This document shows, piece by piece, positions 49,101 through 62,639 of a stretch of DNA of 64,000 bases. The first letter of the stretch is position 1. The number at the start of each line of letters is the position of its first letter. The notes below the pieces were generated by a model. That model was not told where the DNA came from. It did no database searches and was given only the letters and a program-made list of their open reading frames with translations. The stretch is taken from the NCBI GenBank assembly GCA_035222895.1, contig JAVYIG010000906.1, forward strand, positions 263,001 through 327,000. Direction: 5' to 3'. Source of the DNA: Strongylocentrotus droebachiensis (Eukaryota > Echinodermata > Echinoidea > Camarodonta > Strongylocentrotidae). Both the position numbers and the translations under genes were made by a program.

Positions 49101-51107
49101 TCAGATGAGCATGCTTTTATACCTTATTTGGTGACACTAGTAGGTCGCGAATTTGTGTAGGGTCCAGGGGGAAGAGCCCCCGGAAGTTCAGGGGTTTTGG
49201 GCAATAAATTATTGTAAGATGAGCATGCTTTTCTGCCCTAGTTTTGACACTGGCAGGTCACGAATCGGCGTGGGGTCCAGGGGCGGAGCCCCCGGAAATT
49301 CAGGGGTTTTGGGCAATAAATAACTGTCAGATGAGCATTCTTTTATACCTTATTTGGTGACACTGGTAGGTCGCGAATGGGCGTGGGGTCCAAAGGCGGA
49401 GTCCCCGGAAGTTCAGGGGTTTTGGGCAATAAATAACTGTCAGATGAGCATGCTTTTATACCTTATTTGGTGACACTGGTAGGTCGCGAATTAGTGTGGG
49501 GTCCAGGGGGAAGAGCCCCCGGAAGTTCAGGGGTTTTGGGCGATAAATTATTGTCAGATGAGCATGCTTTTATTCCCTAGTTGTGACACTGTCAGGTCAC
49601 GAATTGGCGTGGGGTCCGGGGGCGGAGCACCCAGAAGCTCAGGGGTTTTATACGTTAAATTATCGTCAGATGAGCATATTTTAAACCTTTTTGTGACACT
49701 GGCAGGTCATGAATTGGCATGGGGTCCGGGGGCGAAGCTCCTAGAAGCTCAGGGGTTTTATACGTCAAATTGTCGTCAGATGAGCATATTTTAAACCTTA
49801 TTTGTGACCCCGGGAGGTCGCGAATAAGCGTAGGGGTCCAGGGGGAGGAACCCCGGAAGTTCAAGGGTTTTGGGCAATAAATAACTGTCAGATGAGCATA
49901 ATTTTATACCTTAATTGTGACACTGGTAGGTCGCGAATTGGCGTGGGGTCCAGGGGCGGAGCCCCCGGAAATTCAGGGGTTTTGGGCAATAAATTACTGT
50001 CAGATGAGCATGCTTTTATACCTTATTTGGTGACACTGGTAGGTCGCGAATTGGCGTGGAGTCCAGAGGCGGAGCCCCCGGAAGTTCAGGGGTTTTGGGC
50101 AATAAATAACTGTCAGATGAGCATGCTTTTATACCTTATTTGGTGACACTGGTAGGTCAGGAATTAGTGTGGGGTCCAGGGGGAAGAGCCCCCGGAAGTT
50201 CAGGGGTTTTGGGCGATAAATTATTGTCAGATGAGCATGCTTTTATACCTTAGTTGTGACACTGGCAGGTTACGAATTTGCGTGGGGTCCAGGGGCGGAG
50301 CCCACGGAAATTCAGGGGTTTTGGGCAATAAATTATTGTCAGATGAGCATGCTTTTTATACCTTATTTGGTGACAATGGTAGGTCGCCAATTAGCGTGGG
50401 GTCCAGAGTGCGGAGCCCCAAGAAGCCCAGGGGTTTTGGGCAATTAATAGCTGTCAGATGAGCATGATTTTTTACCTTATTTGGTGACACTCGTAGGTCG
50501 CGAATTGGTGTGGGGTCCAGGGGGAAGAGCCCCCGGAAGTTCAGGGGTTTTGGGCAATATATAACTGTCAGATGAGCATGATTTCATACCTTAGTTATGA
50601 CACTGGCAGGTTACGAATTTGCGTGGGGTCCAGGGGCGGAGCCCCCGGAAATTCAGGGGTTTTGGGCAATAAATTATTGTCAGATGAGCATGCTTTTTAT
50701 ACCTTATTTGGTTACAATGGTAGGTCGCCAACTAGCGTGGGGTCCATGGTGCGGAGCCCCAAGAAGCCCAGGGGTTTTGGGCAATAAATTACTGTCAGAT
50801 GAGCATGCTTTTATATCCTAGTTGTGAAACTGGCAGGTCACGAATTGGTGTGGGGTCCAGGAGCGGAGCCCCCGGAAGTTCAGGGGTTTTGGGCAATAAA
50901 TTTTTGTCAGATGTGCATGCTCTTATACCCTAGTTGTGACACTGGCAGGTAACGAATTGGCGTGGGGTCCAGGGGCGGAGCCCCCGGAAGTTCATGGAAT
51001 TTGGGCAATCAATAACTGTCAGATGAGCATGCTTTTATACCTTATTTGGTGACACTGGTAGGTCGCGTATTGGCATGGGGTCCAAGGAGGAGCCCCCGGA
51101 AGTTCAG
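46139..51107 (+). repeat. 44-unit block (4,969 bp), copy 2
   Basis: Tandem partner of 41170-46138, and the largest constant-offset tandem pair in the window. The copies differ by scattered single bases and one patch near 46580-46600, where CACGGAAGTTCATGGAATTTGG replaces CACGGAAATTCAGGGG. That patch looks like a short conversion tract from a GTTCATGGAATTTGGG unit. Confidence 0.9.
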
Positions 51108-53926
51108 AGGTTTTGGGCAATAAATAACTGTCAGGTGAGCATGATTTTATACCTTAATTGTGACACTGGCAGGTCACGAATTTGCGTGGGGTCCAGGGGC
51201 GGAGCCCCCGAAAATTCAGGGGTTTTAGGGAATTAATTATTGTCAGATGAGCATGCTTTTTATACCTTATTTGGTGACAATGGTAGGTCGCCAATTGGCG
51301 TGGGGTCTAGGGTGCGGAGCCCCAAGAAGCCCAGGGGTTTTGGGCAATAAATAACTGTCAGATGAGCATTCTTTTATACCTTATTTGGTGACACTGGTAG
51401 GTCGCGAATTGGCGTGGGGTCCAGGGGGAAGAGCCCCCGGAAGTTCAGGGGTTTTGGGCGATAAATTATTGTAAGATGAGCATGCTTTTTTGCCCTAGTT
51501 TTGACACTGGCAGGTCACGAATTGGCGTAGGGTCCAGGGGCGGAGCCCCCGGAAATTCAGGGGTTTTGGGCAATAAATAACTGTCAGATGAGCATTCTTT
51601 TATACCTTATTTGGTGACACTGGTAGGTCGCGAATAGGCGTGGGGTCCAGAGGCGGAGCCCCCGGAAGTTCAAAGGTTTTGGGCAATAAATAACTGTCAG
51701 ATGAGCATGCTTTTATACCTTATTTGGTGACACTGGTAGGTCGCGAATTGATGTGGGGTCCAGGGGGAAGAGCCCCCGGAAGTTCAAAGGTTTTGGGCAA
51801 TAAATAACTGTCAGATGAGCATGCTTTTATACCTTATTTGGTGACACTGGTAGGTCGCGAATTGATGTGGGGTCCAGGGGGAAGAGCCCCCGGAAGTTCA
51901 GGGGTTTTGGGCGATAAATTATTGTCAGATGAGCATGCTTTTATACCCTAGTTGTGACACTGGCAGGTCACGAATTGGGGTTGGGTTCAGGGGCGGAGCC
52001 CCCGGAAGTTCATGGGTTTTGGGCAATAAATAACTGTCAGATGAGCATGCTTTTATACCTTATTTTGTGACACTGGTAGGTCGCGAATTGGCATGGGGTC
52101 CGGGGGCGAAGCCCCCAGAAGCTCAGGGGTTTTATACGTTAAATTATCGTCAGATGAGCATATTTTAAACCTTTTTTGTGACACTGGCAGGTCATGAATT
52201 GGCATGTGGTCCGGGGGCGAAGCTCCCAGAAGCTCAGGGTTTTTTTACGTCAAATTATCGTCAGATGAGCATATTTTAAACCTTATTTGTGACACTGGGA
52301 GGTCGCGAATAAGCGTAGGGTCCAGGGGGAGGAACCCCCAGAAGTTCAGGGGTTTTGGGCAATAAATTACTGTCAGATGAGCATGCTCTTATATCCTAGT
52401 TGTGACACTGGCAGGTCACGAATTGGTGTGGGGTCCAGGGGCGGACCCCCCGGAAATTTAGGGGTTTTGGGCAATAAATTTTTGTCAGATGTGCATGCTC
52501 TTATACCCTAGTTGTGACACTGGCAGGTAACGAATTGGCGTGGGGTCCAGGGGCAGAGCCCCCGGAAGTTCATGGGTTTTGGGCAATAAATAACTGTCAG
52601 ATGAGCATGCTTTTATACCTTATTTGGTGAAACTGGTAGGTCGCGTATTGGCATGGGGTCCAAGGAGGAGCCCCCGGAAGTTCAGAGGTTTTGGGCAATA
52701 AATAACTGTCAGATGAGCATGCTTTTATACCTTATTTGGTGACACTGGTAGGTCGCGAATTGATGTGGGGTCCAGGGGGAAGAGCCCCCGGAAGTTCAAA
52801 GGTTTTGGGCAATAAATAACTGTCAGATGAGCATGCTTTTATACCTTATTTGGTGACACTGGTAGGTCGCGAATAAGCGTAGGGTCCAGGGGGAGGAACC
52901 CCCAGAAGTTCAGGGGTTTTGGGCAATAAATTACTGTCAGATGAGCATGCTCTTATATCCTAGTTGTGACACTGGCAGGTCACGAATTGGTGTGGGGTCC
53001 AGGGGCGGACCCCCCGGAAATTTAGGGGTTTTGGGCAATAAATTTTTGTCAGATGTGCATGCTCTTATACCCTAGTTGTGACACTGGCAGGTAACGAATT
53101 GGCGTGGGGTCCAGGGGCAGAGCCCCCGGAAGTTCATGGGTTTTGGGCAATAAATAACTGTCAGATGAGCATGCTTTTATACCTTATTTGGTGAAACTGG
53201 TAGGTCGCGTATTGGCATGGGGTCCAAGGAGGAGCCCCCGGAAGTTCAGAGGTTTTGGGCAATAAATAACTGTCAGATGAGCATGATTTTATACCTTAAT
53301 TGTGACAATGGCAGGTCACGAATTTGCGTGGGGTCCAGGGGCGGAGCCCCCGAAAATTCCGGGGTTTTGGGCAATAAATTATTGTCAGATGAGCATGCTT
53401 TTTATACCTTATTTGGTGACAATGGTAGGTCGCCAATTGGCGTGGGGTCTAGGGTGCGGAACCCCAAGAAGCCCAGGGGTTTTATACGTTAAATTATCGT
53501 CAGATGAGCATATTTTAAACCTTTTTTTGTGACACTGGCAGGTCATGAATTGGCATGGGGTCCGGGGGCGAAGCTCCTAGAAGCTCAGGGGTTTTATACG
53601 TCAAATTGTCGTCAGATGAGCATATTTTAAACCTTATTTGTGAACCCGGGAGGTCGCGAATAAGCGTAGGGGTCCAGGGGGAGGAACCCCCGGAAGTTCA
53701 AGGGTTTTGGGCAATAAATAACTGTCAGATGAGCATGATTTTATACCTTAATTGTGACACTGGTAGGTCGCGAATTGGCGTGGGGTCCAGGGGCGGAGCC
53801 CCCGGAAATTCAGGGGTTTTGGGCAATAAATTACTGTCAGATGAGCATGCTTTTATACCTTATTTGGTGACACTGGTAGGTCGCGAATTGGCGTGGAGTC
53901 CAGAGGCGGAGCCCCCGGAAGTTCAG
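51108..53926 (+). repeat. Mosaic segment with 1- and 5-unit duplications
   Basis: About 51020-52710 recurs at 55531-57221 (offset about 4,511 bp, 40 units). Inside it a single unit with GAATTGATGTGGGG and GTTCAAAGG repeats at a 113-bp offset (about 51671-51783 and 51784-51896). About 52311-52721 recurs at 52865-53275 (offset 554 bp, five units), marked by GGGGCGGACCCCCCGG. Bases 53217-53960 recur at 57164 (offset 3,947 bp). Confidence 0.78.
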
Positions 53927-56184
53927 GGGTTTTGGGCAATAAATAACTGTCAGATGAGCATGCTTTTATACCTTATTTGGTGACACTGGTAGGTCAGGAA
54001 TTAGTGTGGGGTCCAGGGGGAGGAACCCCCGGAAGTTCAGGGTTTTGGACAATAAATTACTGTCAGATGAGCATGCTTTTATATCCTAGTTGTGACACGG
54101 GCAGGTCACGAATTGGTGAGGGGTCCAGGGGCGAAGCCCCCGGAAGTTCAGGGGTTTTGGGCAATAAATAACTGTCAGATGAGCATGCTTTTATACCTTA
54201 TTTGGTGACACTGGTAGGTCGCGAATTAGTGTGGGGTCCAGGGGGAAGAGCCCCCGGAAGTTCAGGGGTTTTGGGCGATAAATTATTGTCAGATGAGCAT
54301 GCTTTTATTCCCTAGTTGTGACACTGTCAGGTCACGAATTAGCGTGGGGTCCGGGGGCGAAGCACGCAGAAGCTCAGGGGTTTTATACGTTAAATTATCG
54401 TCAGATGAGCATGCTTTTATACCTTATTTGGTGACACTGGTAGGTCGCGTATTGGCATGGGGTCCAAGGAGGAGCCCCCGGAAGTTCAGAGGTTTTGGGC
54501 AATAAATAACTGTCAGGTGAGCATGATTTTATACCTTAATTGTGACACTGGCAGGTCACGAATTTGCGTGGGGTCCAGGGGCGGAGCCCCCGAAAATTCA
54601 GGGGTTTTAGGGAATTAATTATTGTCAGATGAGCATGCTTTTTATACCTTATTTGGTGACAATGGTAGGTCGCCAATTGGCGTGGGGTCTAGGGTGCGGA
54701 GCCCCAAGAAGCCCAGGGGTTTTGGGCAATAAATAACTGTCAGATGAGCATTCTTTTATACCTTATTTGGTGACACTGGTAGGTTGCGAATTGGCGTGGG
54801 GTCCAGGGGGAAGAGCCCCCGGAAGTTCAGGGGTTTTGGGCGATAAATTATTGTAAGATGAGCATGCTTTTTTGCCCTAGTTTTGACACTGGCAGGTCAC
54901 GAATTGGCGTAGGGTCCAGGGGCGGAGCCCCCGGAAATTCAGGGGTTTTGGGCAATAAATAACTGTCAGATGAGCATTCTTTTATACCTTATTTGGTGAC
55001 ACTGGTAGGTCGCGAATAGGCGTGGGGTCCAGAGGCGGAGCCCCCGGAAGTTCAGGGGTTTTGGGCAATAAATAACTGTCAGATGAGCATGCTTTTATAC
55101 CTTATTTGGTGACACTGGTAGGTCAGGAATTAGTGTGGGGTCCAGGGGGAGGAACCCCCGGAAGTTCAGGGTTTTGGACAATAAATTACTGTCAGATGAG
55201 CATGCTTTTATATCCTAGTTGTGACACGGGCAGGTCACGAATTGGTGAGGGGTCCAGGGGCGAAGCCCCCGGAAGTTCAGGGGTTTTGGGCAATAAATAA
55301 CTGTCAGATGAGCATGCTTTTATACCTTATTTGGTGACACTGGTAGGTCGCGAATTAGTGTGGGGTCCAGGGGGAAGAGCCCCCGGAAGTTCAGGGGTTT
55401 TGGGCGATAAATTATTGTCAGATGAGCATGCTTTTATTCCCTAGTTGTGACACTGTCAGGTCACGAATTAGCGTGGGGTCCGGGGGCGAAGCACGCAGAA
55501 GCTCAGGGGTTTTATACGTTAAATTATCGTCAGATGAGCATGCTTTTATACCTTATTTGGTGACACTGGTAGGTCGCGTATTGGCATGGGGTCCAAGGAG
55601 GAGCCCCCGGAAGTTCAGAGGTTTTGGGCAATAAATAACTGTCAGGTGAGCATGATTTTATACCTTAATTGTGACACTGGCAGGTCACGAATTTGCGTGT
55701 GGTCCAGGGGCGGAGCCCCCGAAAATTCAGGGGTTTTAGGGAATTAATTATTGTCAGATGAGCATGCTTTTTATACCTTATTTGGTGACAATGGTAGGTC
55801 GCCAATTGGCGTGGGGTCTAGGGTGCGGAGCCCCAAGAAGCCCAGGGGTTTTGGGCAATAAATAACTGTCAGATGAGCATTCTTTTATACCTTATTTGGT
55901 GACACTGGTAGGTTGCGAATTGGCGTGGGGTCCAGGGGGAAGAGCCCCCGGAAGTTCAGGGGTTTTGGGCGATAAATTATTGTAAGATGAGCATGCTTTT
56001 TTGCCCTAGTTTTGACACTGGCAGGTCACGAATTGGCGTAGGGTCCAGGGGCGGAGCCCCCGGAAATTCAGGGGTTTTGGGCAATAAATAACTGTCAGAT
56101 GAGCATTCTTTTATACCTTATTTGGTGACACTGGTAGGTCGCGAATAGGCGTGGGGTCCAGAGGCGGAGCCCCCGGAAGTTCAA
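53927..56184 (+). repeat. 10-unit tandem pair (1,129 bp)
   Basis: About 53927-55055 and 55056-56184 match at an offset of 1,129 bp. Shared private markers are GGTTTTGGACAATAAATTAC, AAGCACGCAGAAGCTC and GGTAGGTTGCGAATTGG. In this block a TTAAATTATCGTC tail is followed by a CATGCTTTTATACC head instead of the usual CATATTTTAAACC, which marks a recombinant unit junction. Confidence 0.87.
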
Positions 56185-59100
56185 AGGTTTTGGGCAATAA
56201 ATAACTGTCAGATGAGCATGCTTTTATACCTTATTTGGTGACACTGGTAGGTCGCGAATTGATGTGGGGTCCAGGGGGAAGAGCCCCCGGAAGTTCAAAG
56301 GTTTTGGGCAATAAATAACTGTCAGATGAGCATGCTTTTATACCTTATTTGGTGACACTGGTAGGTCGCGAATTGATGTGGGGTCCAGGGGGAAGAGCCC
56401 CCGGAAGTTCAGGGGTTTTGGGCGATAAATTATTGTCAGATGAGCATGCTTTTATACCCTAGTTGTGACACTGGCAGGTCACGAATTGGGGTTGGGTTCA
56501 GGGGCGGAGCCCCCGGAAGTTCATGGGTTTTGGGCAATAAATAACTGTCAGATGAGCATGCTTTTATACCTTATTTTGTGACACTGGTAGGTCGCGAATT
56601 GGCATGGGGTCCGGGGGCGAAGCCCCCAGAAGCTCAGGGGTTTTATACGTTAAATTATCGTCAGATGAGCATATTTTAAACCTTTTTTGTGACACTGGCA
56701 GGTCATGAATTGGCATGGGGTCCGGGGGCGAAGCTCCCAGAAGCTCAGGGTTTTTTTACGTCAAATTATCGTCAGATGAGCATATTTTAAACCTTATTTG
56801 TGACACTGGGAGGTCGCGAATAAGCGTAGGGTCCAGGGGGAGGAACCCCCAGAAGTTCAGGGATTTTGGGCAATAAATTACTGTCAGATGAGCATGCTCT
56901 TATATCCTAGTTGTGACACTGGCAGGTCACGAATTGGTGTGGGGTCCAGGGGCGGACCCCCCGGAAATTTAGGGGTTTTGGGCAATAAATTTTTGTCAGA
57001 TGTGCATGCTCTTATACCCTAGTTGTGACACTGGCAGGTAACGAATTGGCGTGGGGTCCAGGGGCAGAGCCCCCGGAAGTTCATGGGTTTTGGGCAATAA
57101 ATAACTGTCAGATGAGCATGCTTTTATACCTTATTTGGTGAAACTGGTAGGTCGCGTATTGGCATGGGGTCCAAGGAGGAGCCCCCGGAAGTTCAGAGGT
57201 TTTGGGCAATAAATAACTGTCAGATGAGCATGATTTTATACCTTAATTGTGACAATGGCAGGTCACGAATTTGCGTGGGGTCCAGGGGCGGAGCCCCCGA
57301 AAATTCCGGGGTTTTGGGCAATAAATTATTGTCAGATGAGCATGCTTTTTATACCTTATTTGGTGACAATGGTAGGTCGCCAATTGGCGTGGGGTCTAGG
57401 GTGCGGAGCCCCAAGAAGCCCAGGGGTTTTATACGTTAAATTATCGTCAGATGAGCATATTTTAAACCTTTTTTTGTGACACTGGCAGGTCATGAATTGG
57501 CATGGGGTCCGGGGGCGAAGCTCCTAGAAGCTCAGGGGTTTTATACGTCAAATTGTCGTCAGATGAGCATATTTTAAACCTTATTTGTGAACCCGGGAGG
57601 TCGCGAATAAGCGTAGGGGTCCAGGGGGAGGAACCCCCGGAAATTCAGGGGTTTTGGGCAATAAATAACTGTCAGATGAGCATGCTTTTATACCTTATTT
57701 GGTGACACTGGTAGGTCGCGAATTGGCGTGGAGTCCAGAGGCGGAGCCCCCGGAAGTTCAGGGGTTTTGGGCAATAAATAACTGTCAGATGAGCATGCTT
57801 TTATACCTTATTTGGTGACACTGGTAGGTCAGGAATTAGTGTGGGGTCCAGGGGGAGGAACCCCCGGAAGTTCAGGGTTTTGGACAATAAATTACTGTCA
57901 GATGAGCATGCTTTTATATCCTAGTTGTGACACGGGCAGGTCACGAATTGGTGAGGGGTCCAGGGGCGAAGCCCCCGGAAGTTCAGGGGTTTTGGGCAAT
58001 AAATAACTGTCAGATGAGCATGCTTTTATACCTTATTTGGTGACACTGGTAGGTCGCGAATTAGTGTGGGGTCCAGGGGGAAGAGCCCCCGGAAGTTCAG
58101 GGGTTTTGGGCGATAAATTATTGTCAGATGAGCATGCTTTTATTCCCTAGTTGTGACACTGTCAGGTCACGAATTAGCGTGGGGTCCGGGGGCGAAGCAC
58201 GCAGAAGCTCAGGGGTTTTATACGTTAAAATATCGTCAGATGAGCATATTTTAAACCTTTTTTGTGACACTGGCAGGTCATGAATTGGCATGGGGTCCGG
58301 GGGCGAAGCTCCCAGAAGCTCAGGGGTTTTTTACGTCAAATTATCGTCAGATGAGCATATTTTAAACCTTATTTGTGACACTGGGAGGTCGCGAATAAGC
58401 GTAGGGTCCAGGGGGAGGAACCCCCAGAAGTTCAGGGGTTTTGAGCAATAAATTACTGTCAGATGAGCATGCTCTTATACCCTAGTTGTGACACTGGCAG
58501 GTAACGAATTGGCGTGGGGTCCAGGGGCAGAGCCCCCGGAAGTTCATGGGTTTTGGGCAATAAATAACTGTCAGATGAGCATGCTTTTATACCTTATTTG
58601 GTGAAACTGGTAGGTCGCGTATTGGCATGGGGTCCAAGGAGGAGCCCCCGGAAGTTCAGAGGTTTTGGGCAATTAATAACTTTCAGATGAGCATGCTTTT
58701 ATACCTTATTTGGTGACACTAGTAGGTCGCCAATTAGCGTGGGGTCCAGAGTGCGGAGCCCCAAGAAGCCCAGGGGTTTTGGGCAATTAATAACTTTCAG
58801 ATGAGCATGCTTTTATACCTTATTTGGTGACACTAGTAGGTCGCGAATTTGTGTAGGGTCCAGGGGGAAGAGCCCCCGGAAGTTCAAAGGTTTTGGGCAA
58901 TAAATATTTGTCAGATGAGCATGCTTTTATACCTTATTTGGTGACACTGGTAGGTCGCGAATTGATGTGGGGTCCAGGGGGAAGAGCCCCCGGAAGTTCA
59001 GGGGTTTTGGGCGATAAATTATTGTCAGATGAGCATGCTTTTATACCCTAGTTGTGACACTGGCAGGTCACGAATTGGGGTTGGGTTCAGGGGCGGAGCC

Positions 59101-59469
59101 CCCGGAAGTTCATGGGTTTTGGGCAATAAATAACTGTCAGATGAGCATGCTTTTATACCTTATTTTGTGACACTGGTAGGTCGCGAATTGGCATGGGGTC
59201 CGGGGACGAAGCCCCCAGAAGCTCAGGGGTTTTATACGTTAAATTATCGTCAGATGAGCATATTTTAAACCTTTTTTGTGACACTGGCAGGTCATGAATT
59301 GGCATGGGGTCCGGGGGCGAAGCTCCCAGAAGCTCAGGGTTTTTTTTACGTCAAATTATCGTCAGATGAGCATATTTTAAACCTTATTTGTGACACTGGG
59401 AGGTCGCGAATAAGCGTAGGGTCCAGGGGGAGGAACCCCCAGAAGTTCAGGGGTTTTGGGCAATAAATT
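56185..59469 (+). repeat. Mosaic segment, 34- to 40-unit homologies
   Basis: The left part continues the copy of 51675-52710. Bases 57164 to about 57640 match 53217 onward at offset 3,947 bp, after which the offset falls to 3,835 bp. One unit was therefore lost near 57640, by fusion in GGAAATTCAGGGG. Around 58680-58800 two neighbouring units share the rare tail AATTAATAACTTTCAG. No gene is seen. Confidence 0.75.
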
Positions 59470-61953
59470 ACTGTCAGATGAGCATGCTCTTATATCCTAG
59501 TTGTGACACTGGCAGGTCACGAATTGGTGTGGGGTCCAGGGGCGGACCCCCCGGAAATTTAGGGGTTTTGGGCAATACATTTTTGTCAGATGTGCATGCT
59601 CTTATACCCTAGTTGTGACACTGGCAGGTAACGAATTGGCGTGGGGTCCAGGGGCAGAGCCCCCGGAAGTTCATGGGTTTTGGGCAATAAATAACTGTCA
59701 GATGAGCATGATTTTATACCTTATTTGGTGAAACTGGTAGGTCGCGTATTGGCATGGGGTCCAAGGAGGAGCCCCCGGAAGTTCAGAGGTTTTGGGCAAT
59801 AAATAACTGTCAGATGAGCATGATTTTATACCTTAATTGTGACACTGGCAGGTCACGAATTTGCGTGGGGTCCAGGGGCGGAGCCCCCGAAAATTCCGGG
59901 GTTTTGGGCAATAAATTATTGTCAGATGAGCATGCTTTTTATACCTTATTTGGTGACAATGGTAGGTCGCCAATTGGCGTGGGGTCTAGGGTGCGGAGCC
60001 CCAAGAAGCCCAGGGGTTTTGGGCAATAAATAACTGTCAGATGAGCATGATTTTATACCTTAATTGTGACACTGGTAGGTCGCGAATTGGCGTGGGGTCC
60101 AGGGGGAAGAGCCCCCGGAGGTTCAGGGGTTTTGGGCGATAAATTATTGTAAGATGAGCATGCTTTTTTGCCATAGTTTTGACACTGGCAGGTCACGAAT
60201 TGGCGTGGGGTCCAGGGGCGCAGCCCCCGGAAATTCAGGGGTTTTGGGCAATAAATTACTGTCAAATGAGCATGCTTTTTATACCTTATTTGGTGACAAT
60301 GGTAGGTCGCCAATTAGCGTGGGGTCCAGAGTGCGGAGCCCCAAGAAGCCCAGGGGTTTTGGGCAATTAATAACTGTCAGATGAGCATGCTTTTATACCT
60401 TATTTGGTGACACTAGTAGGTCGCGAATTTGTGTAGGGTCCAGGGGGAAGAGCCCCCGGAAGTTCAGGGGTTTTGGGCAATAAATTATTGTAAGATGAGC
60501 ATGCTTTTCTGCCCTAGTTTTGACACTGGCAGGTCACGAATCGGCGTGGGGTCCAGGGGCGGAGACCCCGGAAATCCAGGGGTTTTGGGCAATAAATAAC
60601 TGTCAGATGAGCATTCTTTTATACCTTATTTGGTGACACTGGTAGGTCGCGAATGGGCGTGGGGTCCAAAGGCGGAGTCCCCGGAAGTTCAGGTGTTTTG
60701 GGCAATAAATAACTGTCAGATGAGCATGCTCTTATATCCTAGTTGTGACACTGGCAGGTCACGAATTGGTGTGGGGTCCAGGGGCGGACCCCCCGGAAGT
60801 TTAGGTGTTTTGGGCAATAAATTTTTGTCAGATGTGCATGCTCTTATACCCTAGTTGTGACACTGGCAGGTAACGAATTGGCGTGGGGTCCAGGGGCAGA
60901 GCCCCCGGAAGTTCATGGGTTTTGGGCAATAAATAACTGTCAGATGAGCATGCTTTTATACCTTATTTGGTGAAACTGGTAGGTCGCGTATTGGCATGGG
61001 GTCCAAGGAGGAGCCCCCGGAAGTTCAGAGGTTTTGGGCAATAAATAACTGTCAGATGAGCATGATTTTATACCTTAATTGTGACACTGGCAGGTCACGA
61101 ATTTGCGTGGGGTCCAGGGGCGGAGCCCCCGAAAATTCCGCGGTTTTGGGCAATAAATTATTGTCAGATGAGCATGCTTTTTATACCTTATTTGGTGACA
61201 ATGGTAGGTCGCCAATTGGCGTGGGGTCTAGGGTGCGGAGCCCCAAGAAGCCCAGGGGTTTTGGGCAATAAATAACTGTCAGATGAGCATGATTTTATAC
61301 CTTAATTGTGACACTGGTAGGTCGCGAATTGGCGTGGGGTCCAGGGGGAAGAGCCCCCGGAAGTTCAGGGGTTTTGGGCGATAAATTATTGTAAGATGAG
61401 CATGCTTTTTTGCCATAGTTTTGACACTGGCAGGTCACGAATTGGCGTGGGGTCCAGGGGCGGAGCCCCCGGAAATTCAGGGGTTTTGGGCAATAAATTA
61501 CTGTCAGATGAGCATGCTTTTTATACCTTATTTAATGACAATGGTAGGTCGCCAATTAGCGTGGGGTCCAGAGTGCGGAGCCCCAAGAAGCCCAGGGGTT
61601 TTGGGCAATTAATAACTGTCAGATGAGCATGCTTTTATACCTTATTTGGTGACACTAGTAGGTCGCGAATTTGTGTAGGGTCCAGGGGGAAGAGCCCCCG
61701 GAAGTTCAGGGGTTTTGGGCAATAAATTATTGTAAGATGAGCATGCTTTTCTGCCCTAGTTTTGACACTGGCAGGTCACGAATCGGCGTGGGGTCCAGGG
61801 GCGGAGCCCCCGGAAATTCACGGGTTTTGGGCAATAAATAACTGTCAGATGAGCATTCTTTTATACCTTATTTGGTGACACTGGTAGGTCGCGAATGGGC
61901 GTGGGGTCCAAAGGCGGAGTCCCCGGAAGTTCAGGGGTTTTGGGCAATAAATA
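59470..61953 (+). repeat. 11-unit tandem pair (1,242 bp)
   Basis: About 59470-60711 and 60712-61953 match at an offset of 1,242 bp. Both carry TTTTTTGCCATAGTTTTG, which is unusual because other copies read GCCCTAG. Differences include GGGGCGCAGCCCCC (near 60222) against GGGGCGGAGCCCCC, and CCGGGGTTTTGGG against CCGCGGTTTTGGG. Confidence 0.88.
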
Positions 61954-62639
61954 ACTGTCAGATGAGCATGCTTTTATACCTTATTTGGTGACACTGGTAG
62001 GTCGCGAATTAGTGTGGGGTCCAGGGGGAAGAGCCCCCGGAAGTTCAGGGGTTTTGGGCGATAAATTATTGTCAGATGAGCATGCTTTTATTCCCTAGTT
62101 GTGACACTGTCAGGTCACGAATTGGCGTGGGGTCCGGGGGCGAAGCACCCAGAAGCTCAGGGGTTTTATACGTTAAATTATCGTCAGATGAGCATATTTT
62201 AAACCTTTTTTGTGACACTGGCAGGTCATGAATTGGCATGGAGTCCGGGGGCGAAGCTCCTAGAAGCTCAGGGGTTTTATACGTCAAATTGTCGTCAGAT
62301 GAGCATATTTTAAACCTTATTTGTGACCCCGGGAGGTCGCGAATAAGCGTAGGGGTCCAGGGGGAGGAACCCCCGGAAGTTCAAGGGTTTTGGGCAATAA
62401 ATAACTGTCAGATGAGCATGATTTTATACCTTAATTGTGACACTGGTAGGTCGCGAATTGGCGTGGGGTCCAGGGGCGGAGCCCCCGGAAATTCAGGGGT
62501 TTTGGGCAATAAATTACTGTCAGATGAGCATGCTTTTATACCTTATTTGGTGACACTGGTAGGTCGCGAATTGGCGTGGAGTCCAGAGGCGGAGCCGCCG
62601 GAAGTTCAGGGGTTTTGGGCAATAAATAACTGTCAGATG
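61954..62639 (+). repeat. Satellite segment related to 19.3, 28.1 and 41 kb
   Basis: About six units that follow the same order as the series beginning near 19240, 28030 and 40790: CATGCTTTTATTCCC, CACTGTCAGGTCACG, the two ATACGT(T/C)AAATT tails, then GACCCCGGGAGGTCGCG. The recurrence of this order at least four times across 43 kb makes it one of the oldest recognisable blocks. Confidence 0.75.
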
